A DNA stretch of 64,000 bases, taken from positions 1 to 64,000 of the forward strand of contig JACQNC010000014.1 in assembly GCA_016203225.1 (NCBI GenBank), in the 5' to 3' direction. Within the stretch, counting starts at the first letter, position 1; each line of letters starts with the position of its first letter. Below are positions 32,144 to 40,972 of this stretch, piece after piece. Source of the DNA: Candidatus Woesearchaeota archaeon (GTDB lineage Archaea; Nanobdellota; Nanobdellia; Woesearchaeales; ARS49). The translations under genes were made by a program, and so were the position numbers. Under the pieces are notes generated by a model. That model ran no database searches. It was not told the origin of the DNA and worked only from the letters and a program-made list of their open reading frames with translations.

Positions 32144-33316
32144 TTACGATGAAGAGGATTCCTTCTGCTTCGGACGCATGCTTCTGCGGACAAGATAGGT
32201 GAGACCGATGCCAAGCGGGACACCGATCGCAAGACCCTTCACTATGTTCCACGGATCGAAGAACCGATCCAAGAACGTCGGCCCTTCAGTCTTTGCTGAC
32301 TGTGTCTCGGGCCTGATCGCGATCCCCAAATTGTGCGCATTCCTTTCGAAGCTCTCCTTGCACTCTCGATAGGATTGGATTATGTCCTTTGGAGCGTCGT
32401 GGTATGAGAGATATTGGATGCGATGGTCCATTTGGCCTGCGATGACGCGTAGGGTGCTCTCAATCTCGCCCAGATGCTGCTTCGCATCCGGACTACTCAG
32501 CGCGCGCTCGAGATGCAGCGTGAGCGCAGAATAGTCTGTCGAACCCACGAATTCGCCCGTTGGCAGCCGTTCGATGCGGCTACGCTCTGCGCAGAGCTGC
32601 GCACTCACGAGGTCGAGATCGAAGACGAGCTTCGAGTCCGTGATCGCGTACTTGTGCTGATCCTCGCGCCCATCCGCGTCGATGTTCAAGAAGACGAGCT
32701 CTCCGTCATAATACGCGAACGCGGGGCATTGACTCCGGTGATCAGCCTCGGAGAGTCCGAGTCCGGGAACGTGCGTCGGGTGCGTGTGGCACCAGAGGAG
32801 CACATCGCTGTCCGAGCGAACGCGTCTATCCGTCGGATGCGACTGGCTGTCCATCGTCAGACGGATGATGTCGAGGAAGTATTCGCGGCACGGGTGGTCG
32901 GTCTTGCCCAGGATGAATGCCTGCACTTCCTTTTCGAGGCTGGTCGCTTCCTTGCGTTCGCCCCGCAGCCAGGTCAGATCCTTGAGAAGATTGACCTTCT
33001 GTCCTTGCGTCAGCGGCGTCCCGGCGCGCAGCGCTACATAGGCATCGACCGGAGGTTTCTGGGAAAGCGCCTCAAGTGTGATATTGTTTGCAGGTCCGCG
33101 GATCACGAACTCTGATTCGCCGATTTTCTGTAGGTCTTGTTCATATAGAAATCGCGCGAGCTTGTTGATGTTCTCCTGTCGTGCCAAAAATGTGTAGGGA
33201 AACGCGCCAGGCGTCTCTTTAGGCACGACCGTGATGACCGGCGGTTTGCGCTCGTAGATCGTGCATCCTGCGAGCAGGCCCGCCAATCCGCCTATGAACT
33301 CTCTCCGCGTCAGCAT
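32144..33316 (-). CDS. Tat-type lipoprotein with JAMM/MPN metalloprotease motif
   Basis: 390 residues. The N-terminus MLTRREFIGGLAGLLAGC combines a twin-arginine signal and a lipobox ending in Cys. Residues about 170-200 read LLWCHTHPTHVPGLGLSEAD, giving HxHP...SxxD of the JAMM metalloprotease motif, with a longer loop than usual. A C-terminal membrane helix (IVKGLAIGVPLGIGLTYLV) and basic tail add a second anchor. JAMM enzymes remove ubiquitin-like modifiers or other groups; most are cytosolic, so an exported one is uncommon. Leaderless from ATTTAAAT at 33341-33348. Confidence 0.7.
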   Translation of the reverse strand: MLTRREFIGGLAGLLAGCTIYERKPPVITVVPKETPGAFPYTFLARQENINKLARFLYEQDLQKIGESEFVIRGPANNITLEALSQKPPVDAYVALRAGTPLTQGQKVNLLKDLTWLRGERKEATSLEKEVQAFILGKTDHPCREYFLDIIRLTMDSQSHPTDRRVRSDSDVLLWCHTHPTHVPGLGLSEADHRSQCPAFAYYDGELVFLNIDADGREDQHKYAITDSKLVFDLDLVSAQLCAERSRIERLPTGEFVGSTDYSALTLHLERALSSPDAKQHLGEIESTLRVIAGQMDHRIQYLSYHDAPKDIIQSYRECKESFERNAHNLGIAIRPETQSAKTEGPTFLDRFFDPWNIVKGLAIGVPLGIGLTYLVRRSMRPKQKESSSS

Positions 33317-33365
33317 GGTTTAAAAGGCACGGACACCCCATTTAAATCTTTTCCAATATAGATGT

Positions 33366-35432
33366 TCAAGTAGCTATGATGCTGCTCACGTGACCATCCT
33401 TCTGCACGCGAAGCACGCTATCGACCATCGATTCGATCTTGTTCTCGTGGCTGACGATGATGACTTGTTTAAGTCGCAACTGCTCGAGCACGTCGCGCAC
33501 CTTGTCAAGCTGCTCTGCGCTGAAACCATCAGTCGGCTCGTCAAGGATCAACACATCCTTCGTCTTGATGGTGTTGATTACGTCATTTATCACCTTGTTC
33601 AACGCCAGCCGGTACGCCAGCGCGCACGCCGTCTTCTCGCCGCCTGACAGGTTCGTGACATCGACATCATACCCGTTCTGCGTGATGACCGGCGTGAACG
33701 TGTCGTCCAAACGCGCGGTCAACAACTCATCCTCGATAAGGATCCCGAACCAGCGCTGGAACAGGTCGTTGAACTCGTGATGCACGCGGGAGAGCACGTG
33801 CTTCTCCATCACGTCCATCAGGTTCGCGAAGTGGTCGGTCAGCCAGGCCTGAACTGCCATCGTGCGCTGCAACTTCAGCTTCGCCTGCTCCTTCCGCAAC
33901 AATTCTTCCCGGACGCTATCGGCGAACACTTCGATGCCCTCCAATTCTTTCAGCAGCCGTTGGTGATCAATGTCGAGGCGACGCTCGTCAGCGAGCAAGC
34001 GCTCGAACTCGAGACGCGCCTTCTTCACCTCATCCTCTGCGCCCGCCTGTGCGTCCACGAGCGAGGTCACCTCCGCGACCTTCGTGCGCAACGACTCGGC
34101 CTGTCCCGCTGCCTGGTGCCGTGTCTGTTCAAGCGTCGCAATAAGGGCTTGCCTGTCCTGCGCCGCAGAGCGTTTCGCGTTCAACAGCAGCGTCTCTGAT
34201 TCCTGCCGCCGCAACGCGTCGGACTCCTGCTTCAACACGACCAATTGCGTCTCGAACTGCTCGCGCGCGGCCGCGTGCCGTCGCAGATAGTCCTCGATCC
34301 GGTGGAGTTTCTGGTTCTCGGTGAAATCGATGCGGCTCTTGTGGTCCAGCGTGACGACCTGCAGGCACGTGGGGCAGTTGCTCAGCGTCGCGATCTTTTG
34401 CTTGAGCTCATCCGAGAACTGCTTCTGTGTCTGCAGTTGCGCGACAGCAACGTGGCTCTCGCGCACGCACCGTTCAAGATCAGTGACCTGCAGTTGTTTC
34501 TGGCCGAGCGCGTGTCTTAGTTCTTCTAGAGAGACGGTCTGCTTCCGCAGATCGGGCGCCATCGCGTCCAACTGCGCCTTTATGCCCGCGAGGTCGCGCT
34601 CGGCGCGCTGCGCGGTCTGTTCGTGGTGCGCGAGGCTCGTCTTAGCGACCTGCAATTCCTGGCGCAAGCGCTGCACGTCCTTCACCGTGTCCTCCTTCTG
34701 CTGCACGCGCTGGCGTTGCGCAGCGGTCTGTTGCCGTGCGAGCTCGAGGCTTTTCTTGACCGTCTCAGAGCGCGCCTTGGCCGACTGTGCCTCTTCCTGC
34801 TTGAGCGCCAAAACTTTCTTCTTCGCCTCCAAGTCCAGCGTGAACCCTTCCAAGTGCCTGCGCTCCTCCTTCAATTCACGGACGTAGATCGTCGCGTTCT
34901 CCTTGATACGCTTGTACTTGTCCACATCGAAAACCCTGCGCAACGTCTCGAGCCGGCCGTCCTTGTCCTCGAACAGGATGCGCTTCATCTCCTCCTGCGG
35001 CGTGAACACGGTGTAACGGAACAGCAACGCCTTGCTTTTCGACAGGAACTCCCTCGGATATCCCAACAGGTCGATCATCCATGCCTTCAATTCCTGGGCG
35101 GTGCCGTCCTTGCGGACGCCGGCGGTCTCGAGCCAGCCCGCGTCCTGTGCGATCCGGTCCTTCTGGCGCTTCAACGCGCGATGGATGGCATACGTCTGGT
35201 CATCCAACGAGAAAGACAACTCGACGAATCCCTCGCGGCTGCCGTTCCGCAACAACGCCGCGCCGTCCACGTCGCCACGGAGCAATCCGAACAGCGCGAA
35301 TTCGATCGCGAGAAGGATGGTGGACTTTCCCGAGCCGATATCGCCCGCCAGCAGCAGGCTGCCGTCAGGGAATTCGATGTGCTGGTCGATATAGCTCCGG
35401 ATATTCTTCAGCGTGAGAGATTTGAGTAACAT
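33366..35432 (-). CDS. Rad50-like SMC-family ATPase
   Basis: 688 residues from the ATG at 35432. Walker A is GDIGSGKSTILLAIEFALFG; signature LSGGEKTACALAYRLAL and Walker B DVLILDEPTDG come near the end, followed by the D-loop and IIVSHENKIESM. Long coiled coils surround a central NCPTCLQVV (CxxC zinc hook). It is shorter than typical Rad50, and Mre11 is not next to it, so it may act in repair with a distant Mre11 or be a related SbcC-like protein. Confidence 0.85.
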   Translation of the reverse strand: MLLKSLTLKNIRSYIDQHIEFPDGSLLLAGDIGSGKSTILLAIEFALFGLLRGDVDGAALLRNGSREGFVELSFSLDDQTYAIHRALKRQKDRIAQDAGWLETAGVRKDGTAQELKAWMIDLLGYPREFLSKSKALLFRYTVFTPQEEMKRILFEDKDGRLETLRRVFDVDKYKRIKENATIYVRELKEERRHLEGFTLDLEAKKKVLALKQEEAQSAKARSETVKKSLELARQQTAAQRQRVQQKEDTVKDVQRLRQELQVAKTSLAHHEQTAQRAERDLAGIKAQLDAMAPDLRKQTVSLEELRHALGQKQLQVTDLERCVRESHVAVAQLQTQKQFSDELKQKIATLSNCPTCLQVVTLDHKSRIDFTENQKLHRIEDYLRRHAAAREQFETQLVVLKQESDALRRQESETLLLNAKRSAAQDRQALIATLEQTRHQAAGQAESLRTKVAEVTSLVDAQAGAEDEVKKARLEFERLLADERRLDIDHQRLLKELEGIEVFADSVREELLRKEQAKLKLQRTMAVQAWLTDHFANLMDVMEKHVLSRVHHEFNDLFQRWFGILIEDELLTARLDDTFTPVITQNGYDVDVTNLSGGEKTACALAYRLALNKVINDVINTIKTKDVLILDEPTDGFSAEQLDKVRDVLEQLRLKQVIIVSHENKIESMVDSVLRVQKDGHVSSIIAT

Positions 35433-35492
35433 ACGCCCCTTCAGGACCACAGAAACGGCACTATATATTGTTCGTGGTGGTCGAGAATATAG

Positions 35493-36377
35493 TCACTCAA
35501 ACAGGCTTGGACCGCAACGCGCTTCCAGGTCAGGCACCTTCGGCGTGCGGTTCTTCTTCTGGTTGCCGAATGCAAGCGTAGGGATCCTGCCATTCGGCAG
35601 TTGTCGCTGCAGTTCGTCCCAACTCCAGAACCGTTGTTGTCGCGCTGACAAAAAGACCGAGGGATCGATGAACTGCGCAGGCGTCCAACCCGTCGCGGCG
35701 ACCCAGAGACATACTTGGGTCATGTATGGCGACAGCCCGTTTTTGGCGCCATGCTCCGCGATTATCCGCTCACCAAGCGCGTACTGGTCAGGCCTCGGCC
35801 CCGAGGTCGTGCGGTAGTTCGGCTGCTTGAACTCCTTGTGCCCGAGATACCTAAGGAATTTCACCATCCACGTGTCTATGGGGACACCGTGCATGTAGCC
35901 GATATGGCCCCACAACATCCGCTGACCTTTGTACCATATGCCTGGGGCGGTCTCGGCGAACTTGTCACCCAGCTCGAACTCCTTCTTCTTGCCGTCATTG
36001 CAGTCCTCGACGATCATGTCAGGCATTTCCGAGCGCATCCACCAGCCCGCGAGCATCACGAGACGCTGGCGTTTCTGGTTCGGACCGTTCAGTTTGCTCA
36101 GGCAGGAACGTAACGCGAGACTGTGCCTGTCGGTCCAGAGCTTCCGCGGATCGCCGAACCCTTCAGCCAGCAGCATCGCGTACGTGCTCACGTGCATCGG
36201 ATAGTCCTGGCGCGCAGCCAACACCGAGAACATAGCGCCTTGGAACAACGTCTCGGACGTGACCGGCCTTATCTGGTGCAAGGCCATGTAATCGTCAGCC
36301 CGTTTCCTGATTTCCGGAGTGAGCTCCCAGTTAGTGGCGCCGTACGAGAACTGTCTCAACCCCTTCACTTCACCCAT
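35493..36377 (-). CDS. HhH-GPD-like protein (possible DNA glycosylase)
   Basis: 294 residues from the ATG at 36377, chosen because the TATA box (CTTTTATA, 36401-36408) lies 24-27 bases upstream; ATGs at 36383 and 36395 are alternatives. The segment GHIGYMHGVPIDTWMVKFLR resembles helix-hairpin-helix GPD with its catalytic Asp (VPIDTW compares with VDTHV). Flanking helices fit the all-alpha fold, but identity is low and the hairpin glycines are only partly kept. Substrate unknown; could be another HhH protein. Confidence 0.5.
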   Translation of the reverse strand: MGEVKGLRQFSYGATNWELTPEIRKRADDYMALHQIRPVTSETLFQGAMFSVLAARQDYPMHVSTYAMLLAEGFGDPRKLWTDRHSLALRSCLSKLNGPNQKRQRLVMLAGWWMRSEMPDMIVEDCNDGKKKEFELGDKFAETAPGIWYKGQRMLWGHIGYMHGVPIDTWMVKFLRYLGHKEFKQPNYRTTSGPRPDQYALGERIIAEHGAKNGLSPYMTQVCLWVAATGWTPAQFIDPSVFLSARQQRFWSWDELQRQLPNGRIPTLAFGNQKKNRTPKVPDLEARCGPSLFE

Positions 36378-36534
36378 GATCATATTTGCCTTCATCTTCG
36401 TATAAAAGAATATCGTCAGTGTAGGCCATGATGGGATTGTCGCGCCTGTGCGCTGTTTGTCGCACAATAGGTTAAGTCCACGAATGTCTTGATACTGGAG
36501 ATATGACATTACTATCGCATTTTTGGAGGATTGC

Positions 36535-37023
36535 GTGTCCTGCGGCGGGATGAGCCTGTTGGCCGAGCACGGCGGCTGCGGATGCGTGGCCGGCGTGAAC
36601 AGGCATGAGGCATACAAAGGCAGCGACGGCGCCATCCCTGTCCGGAACTACGCGCGACAGTACCAAGCGCAAGAGACACCCTTGCCTCGGACGCAAGCAA
36701 GCCGCTCGTACGGTATCGAGCGCGTCTACGTCCCGGTTGTCAATGAAGGTCCGCTTGAACGCATCTACGTCGCGCCTGCAGCGACCCTCCCACTCACGAC
36801 GCCCCAGCTCGCCGTCCCAATAATAGCAGCCCCAAGCACGATCGACGTAGTTGCCCAAGAATCAAGAATGCGAGCAACAGACACTGCACAGTACGATCGT
36901 CGACAATCCCTCGACGAGCTCACGAAGCTCGAAGACGTATACGTCAAGCAGCGCGTGCTGGAGCACAAGATCGCGGAAGCCTGGCGGCGTGAACCATCGG
37001 TGATGACGAATGAACGAAACTGA
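36535..37023 (+). CDS. Cys-rich N-terminal protein in AAA ATPase operon
   Basis: 162 residues from a GTG at 36535, set by GGAGGA four bases upstream; a TTG at 36523 is weaker. MSCGGMSLLAEHGGCGCVAG shows Cys at 3, 15 and 17, a likely metal site or lipid/iron-sulfur site. The middle is Pro- and Ala-rich; the C-terminal third is helical (RRQSLDELTKLEDVYVKQRV). It overlaps the ATPase start by 14 bases, so it is likely an adaptor or substrate of that ATPase. Confidence 0.6.
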   Translation: MSCGGMSLLAEHGGCGCVAGVNRHEAYKGSDGAIPVRNYARQYQAQETPLPRTQASRSYGIERVYVPVVNEGPLERIYVAPAATLPLTTPQLAVPIIAAPSTIDVVAQESRMRATDTAQYDRRQSLDELTKLEDVYVKQRVLEHKIAEAWRREPSVMTNERN

Positions 37024-38149
37024 CCTGATCAACAACGCAAAGCACTACATCGTGCAAGGCCAGCAGCTCGAGCGCAAGGAGCCTGAAGTGGCGCGCAAAT
37101 CCTTCCTCGCGGCGGCGCACATGCTCGTCAACGCGAGCAAATCCACGACAGTGACCGAAAGCAAACAACGCTATGTCGACGTCGCGAACGCGCTGTACTG
37201 GCGCGCGCACGCCATCGAAGGAAGCGTAGTCGAGGAAGGCAGCTCCGACTCCGAGCCTGACGAACGCATCAAAAGCATGCTCATCGCCAAACCCGGGACG
37301 CGGTTCAAGGACATCGCAGGACTTTCCGACGTTAAAGACGAGATCAAACTCAAGATCATCGAACCGTTCAAGCACCCGGAGATTTTCAAGAAGTACGGCA
37401 AACGCGTCGGGGGCGGCGTGCTCATGTTCGGGCCACCCGGATGCGGAAAGTCGTTGCTCGCCGAGGCGACAGCCGGCGAGGCCGACGTTGCGTTCTTCAA
37501 CGTCAAAGCTTCCGATCTGAAATCCAAATTCGTCGGAGAGACCGAGCGCAACATCGCGGCGCTGTTCAAAGCGGCTCGCGGTCAACCGAACGGCGCCATC
37601 ATCTTCTTCGACGAGTTCGAGGCGCTCGGCGGCGAACGCGGCACGGCCGGCGCGCACGACCGCAACTTCGTGAGCCAGCTTCTCACGGAGATGGACAGCG
37701 TCGGCAACAAGGACCAGAAGATATTGCTCATCGCGGCCACGAACCTGCCCTGGAACGTCGACCTCGCGCTCAGGCGTGAAGGACGCTTCGGCGTCACGGT
37801 GTTCGTCCCTCCGCCCGACGCGGAAGCGCGCGAGCACATCCTGCAGCTGCACCTGCGCGATAAACCTGCCGCGAAAGACATCGATCTCCACCAGTTGGCT
37901 GGACGCACCGACGGTTTTTCAGGAGCCGACATCAAAGCGTTGTGCGAATCAGCGACAGACATCCCGTTGAAGGAATACCTCGCCACGAAACGCGCGAGGG
38001 ACATCACGATGGAGGATTTCAAGACCGCTTTGAGCAAACGCGTCGCCACGACGCAGCCCTGGTTCGGCCTCGCCATCCGGAACCTCAAGCAATGCCCCGA
38101 CGACGAACTCGCGAAACAGATACTCGCCCATGCTCCCTCTACTGACTAG
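37010..38149 (+). CDS. AAA+ ATPase with MIT-like N-terminal domain (Vps4/katanin-like)
   Basis: 379 residues. Residues 1-75 form three predicted helices (LINNAKHYIVQGQQLERKEP, ARKSFLAAAHMLVNASKS, RYVDVANALYWRAHAIEG), as in an MIT domain. The AAA module has Walker A FGPPGCGKS, Walker B AIIFFDEFEALGGERG and sensor AATNLPWNVDLALRR with the second region of homology; one ring only. Vps4-type enzymes pull substrates through the pore to disassemble filaments. No ESCRT-III gene lies here. Coupled to the Cys-rich gene before it. Confidence 0.8.
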   Translation: MNETDLINNAKHYIVQGQQLERKEPEVARKSFLAAAHMLVNASKSTTVTESKQRYVDVANALYWRAHAIEGSVVEEGSSDSEPDERIKSMLIAKPGTRFKDIAGLSDVKDEIKLKIIEPFKHPEIFKKYGKRVGGGVLMFGPPGCGKSLLAEATAGEADVAFFNVKASDLKSKFVGETERNIAALFKAARGQPNGAIIFFDEFEALGGERGTAGAHDRNFVSQLLTEMDSVGNKDQKILLIAATNLPWNVDLALRREGRFGVTVFVPPPDAEAREHILQLHLRDKPAAKDIDLHQLAGRTDGFSGADIKALCESATDIPLKEYLATKRARDITMEDFKTALSKRVATTQPWFGLAIRNLKQCPDDELAKQILAHAPSTD

Positions 38150-38187
38150 CTGCTGCACCGCATCCGTTGAACGTCCCAGCACGTCGC

Positions 38188-38254
38188 ACCCCAAGCAGGT
38201 TTGTCGCATTTCCATCGATTCCGATAATGCAAGAACGTCAATCGTGCCTGGGCA
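38188..38254. repeat. Dispersed palindromic repeat, copy C
   Basis: 67 bases from ACCCCAAGCAGGTTTG to ATCGTGCCTGGGCA, the shortest copy. On the minus strand it reads like the others, with ATCGATTCC at the centre and inner GCATT/AATGC stem. It lies between the AAA gene and the radical SAM gene and overlaps the likely start of the latter. Confidence 0.85.
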
Positions 38255-39242
38255 CGTTCAGCAGGGGAAAGCTGACGGAGGGCGACAACTCCAAAGCGCG
38301 ACATTCCTCGTCAAGTACGACTGCAACCTGAACTGCAAGTTCTGCCTGAACGATTGGCGCGGGAAGAAGAGGCCGAATGACGAGTTGGCGTTCGAACAGC
38401 AGAAACAGGCGTTGCAGAAATTGAGGGACGCGGGCGTCCGGCACGTCACGTTCACGGGCGGCGAGCCGACATTGCATCCGCGCATCGCAGATCTCATCAG
38501 GCACGCGCATTCGCTCGGCATGACGACGCTGCTGCAGACGAACGGCACGAGGATAACGGACGAATTCCTGCGCGCAGTTCAATCGTTCATCGGCGGCATC
38601 CAGGTATCGCTCGAGGGACTGCGCGACGAGCAGAAGGCGATCAGCCGCGTCGACTGTTTCGACGGCATCGTCGCGAACATGAGGAAGATAAAACAGCACG
38701 GCATCAAACTTTTCACCAATTTCACGATCACCAAACTCAACAAGCACTGTCTGAAAGACTACCTCGCGCTGCTGGACGACATCGGCGTCGACGTCGCGAG
38801 CTTCACGCGACTCTATCCCGCAGGAAGAGCGATCGACAACTGGCAGGAACTGGTGATCTCTGGCGAGGAATACGCCGCGTTCTTGCGAGAGCTGAAGGAG
38901 ATCGAGAAAACATCAAAAACAAGGATATACCTCGCAGGACCGACCGACACCGCGTTCCTGCTCGATAACGGTCTCGATTTCTCCGCGGCGACGTGCTCGG
39001 CAGGCAGGAACGAGATCGCCATCAACCCGAACGGAGACATCCTGCCGTGTCCGAGCTGGAACAAGCCGGTCGGAAATATAGTCAAGACGGACGTCAAAGC
39101 TGCCTGGGAGCAGGGTTTTCTCGCAGACCTCGGCGAACAGCATGACGGCACGCAGGGCTGCATGCTCGCGAGGGCCAGGAGCAAGACCGAACTCGAACCA
39201 CCTGTTGTCGGTGAGCAAGCTTTAAAAGCAACCAGCCTCTGA
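38244..39242 (+). CDS. Radical SAM/SPASM-like protein
   Basis: 332 residues from a GTG at 38244; the only other in-frame start nearby is ATG 38130, inside the AAA gene end. The cluster motif CNLNCKFC binds 4Fe-4S and SAM, FTGGEPTLHP is the GGE motif. Near residue 240 ATCSAGRNEIAINPNGDILP with CPSW resembles a SPASM domain with an extra cluster. It probably modifies a peptide or protein, or acts in cofactor synthesis; no precursor peptide was recognised nearby. Follows the AAA ATPase on the same strand. Confidence 0.8.
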   Translation: MPGHVQQGKADGGRQLQSATFLVKYDCNLNCKFCLNDWRGKKRPNDELAFEQQKQALQKLRDAGVRHVTFTGGEPTLHPRIADLIRHAHSLGMTTLLQTNGTRITDEFLRAVQSFIGGIQVSLEGLRDEQKAISRVDCFDGIVANMRKIKQHGIKLFTNFTITKLNKHCLKDYLALLDDIGVDVASFTRLYPAGRAIDNWQELVISGEEYAAFLRELKEIEKTSKTRIYLAGPTDTAFLLDNGLDFSAATCSAGRNEIAINPNGDILPCPSWNKPVGNIVKTDVKAAWEQGFLADLGEQHDGTQGCMLARARSKTELEPPVVGEQALKATSL

Positions 39243-39250
39243 TTTCGCCC

Positions 39251-39682
39251 ATGGAAGTCTGGACCATCGGTCACTCCACGCGGCAATTCGACACTTTCGT
39301 CGAAATCCTCCGCAAACACCGCATCGAGACGGTCGTCGACGTGCGCCACTTCGCGACGAGCATGCGCATGCCGTGGTTCAAGAAGGAATACCTCCAGCTG
39401 ATGCTGCCGAAGTACCGCATCAACTACGTCCACGTGCCGGAGCTCGGCGGCTACCGCAAAGGCGGATTCGCGCCGCACATGAAGACGAAGGACTTCGCGC
39501 TCGGCATGCAGCGCCTCGTCGACACCGCGCTATCCTCGCGGGCGGCCATCATGTGCTCGGAAAGCGTGTTCTCCCGCTGCCATCGCAGATACCTCGCGGA
39601 CCACCTCGCCCAGGACGGTTGGACGGTCAACCACATCTACGATGACAAACGCGTCGAGCGGCACGCGCTCACTTCACGTTGA
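39251..39682 (+). CDS. DUF488 family protein
   Basis: 143 residues. The start MEVWTIGHSTRQFDTFVEIL and VVDVRHFATSMRMPWF are DUF488 marks, as is the AAIMCSESVFSRCHRRYLAD segment with two Cys. The family is widespread and uncharacterised; the Cys/Arg pocket suggests a nucleic acid or phosphate ligand. Leaderless from CTTTAAAAG at about 39222-39230. It overlaps the end of the convergent 39669 gene. Confidence 0.88.
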   Translation: MEVWTIGHSTRQFDTFVEILRKHRIETVVDVRHFATSMRMPWFKKEYLQLMLPKYRINYVHVPELGGYRKGGFAPHMKTKDFALGMQRLVDTALSSRAAIMCSESVFSRCHRRYLADHLAQDGWTVNHIYDDKRVERHALTSR

Positions 39683-40430
39683 GCTCGAACTGCGTGCAGC
39701 CATCCGTCCGCGCGTTCTCGAGATCCTTACGCAACAGGATGAGCCTGCACGCGAGTTTGCCCAGCTCTCGTCGCGTGAGAGGTGTGAACTCGAGAAATTC
39801 ATCGATTGACATCTGCCAGCCCGTCCGCACATATCTCAGTCTGAACTCCTTGACAAGATATTCCCTGTTGGGCTCAAGATGGAGAGTTGTCCGGGCGTAC
39901 GACTGACGTGTGAGTTCCTGCACGCGAGCATGGAACGCCTGCGTATGGCCCATCACCTTGATGCTCGGCCGCGCCTTCGGGCTCGCACGCATATCCGCCA
40001 GGCGCAGCACCGAGGACTCAAGCTCGCTCCAGTAGTTCTTGATGGTCGCATCATCCCGTGACGCGAGCTGTTCCACGACGTGGGTCGCCAACATCCCGAC
40101 GTAGGTATTGATCAAGGCGTGGTTGAGGTCATTCGCGCCCGCAAGCGCGAGCACAGGAATGCCCTTCTTCTCCGCGATCGAAGCAACCGACGCGAGATAG
40201 CGCATGCCATTCTCGGCTTCCTGCACGTTCCTGTACACCAACCCGTGCTCGAGCTCGAAGATGAACAGAAGCGGATCCTCACTGTTGAGAAAGTTGCGCG
40301 CATCACCCATCGGCTGCACCCACGCGCGATAATTCATGCGTTTCAAAAAATCGGTCCAGCGCACTTGGTTCTCCGCGTACGCGAAGACATCGGAGGTGCT
40401 GCCTTGTCTCGTCACGATGACGTCAAGCAT
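39669..40430 (-). CDS. Hypothetical protein, 253 aa
   Basis: 253 residues, soluble, alpha/beta. Segments such as DPLLFIFELEHGLVYRNVQE and EKKGIPVLALAGANDLNHAL suggest a Rossmann-like core. The C-terminal part (MSIDEFLEFTPLTRRELGKL) is helical and could be winged-helix. No family recognised. It stands between DUF488 and tRNA-Leu, alone on its strand. Confidence 0.65.
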   Translation of the reverse strand: MLDVIVTRQGSTSDVFAYAENQVRWTDFLKRMNYRAWVQPMGDARNFLNSEDPLLFIFELEHGLVYRNVQEAENGMRYLASVASIAEKKGIPVLALAGANDLNHALINTYVGMLATHVVEQLASRDDATIKNYWSELESSVLRLADMRASPKARPSIKVMGHTQAFHARVQELTRQSYARTTLHLEPNREYLVKEFRLRYVRTGWQMSIDEFLEFTPLTRRELGKLACRLILLRKDLENARTDGCTQFELNVK

Positions 40431-40521
40431 GCATCAGGGGAACAAGCACGGGTTTTTACGCTTTTCGCCGCATTTCCCACAAGCTTTAAAAAGCGCCCTC
40501 CGAACAGTCCGTACCGTTTTC

Positions 40522-40604
40522 GCGGAGGTAACGAAGCGGTCAAACGTGCCGGATTCAGGATCCGGTGGCTTAGGCCTTCGCAGGTTCGAATCCTGCCCTC
40601 CGCA
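40522..40604 (+). tRNA. tRNA-Leu (anticodon CAG)
   Basis: 83 bases, class II with long variable arm. Acceptor GCGGAGG/CCTCCGC, anticodon arm CCGGA-TTCAGGA-TCCGG with CAG, variable arm around TGGCTTAGGCCTTCG, T-arm CAGG-TTCGAAT-CCTG. TATA box CTTTAAAAAG at about 40482-40492. No intron or encoded CCA. Confidence 0.93.
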
Positions 40605-40654
40605 TATTTTCCTGTGCCATAATCTTCATATAGTTGCCCCGTTCTTGGCACGGT

Positions 40655-40972
40655 GTGACCGAACCCCTTGAAACTCTTCTTGAAGGATCGTGCAAGCACC
40701 TGCACCAGAACTCGTCCCGCGTCGGCGAAGAGAGCTGCACGGTCTGGTACGACAAAAAGGGCGTCATTTACGGCGTCGGCGCGGACAAGCCAGTCACGCC
40801 TGCGAAACTCACTACCGTTCTGCTGAAGTTTGACATCGACCATTTCTGCCCGCGCGCTGCACTTGCGAGCTGGAATGCCGGAAACGCTCACGACAAAGCG
40901 CTGGGGATGGTGCTTGCGCAAATCAAGAAATACCGCGAATCAAAAGGCTACGACCGTAAGACTACTGTTTAA
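40655..40972 (+). CDS. Hypothetical protein, 105 aa
   Basis: 105 residues from a GTG at 40655; a TTG at 40634 extends it. Starts MTEPLETLLEGSCKHLHQNS; SCTVWYDKKGVIYGVGADKP is a strand pair and the C-terminal half is helical. Two Cys and two His near SCKHLH and FDIDHFCP might bind metal. A weak CATATA box lies near 40623. Convergent with the ligase gene, overlapping by 11 bases. Confidence 0.55.
   Translation: MTEPLETLLEGSCKHLHQNSSRVGEESCTVWYDKKGVIYGVGADKPVTPAKLTTVLLKFDIDHFCPRAALASWNAGNAHDKALGMVLAQIKKYRESKGYDRKTTV

Noticed and set aside
30670-32232. Longer start for the 30670 gene (520 residues)
   Set aside because: The first 41 residues overlap the JAMM gene end and the TATA box; the signal peptide starts at 32109.
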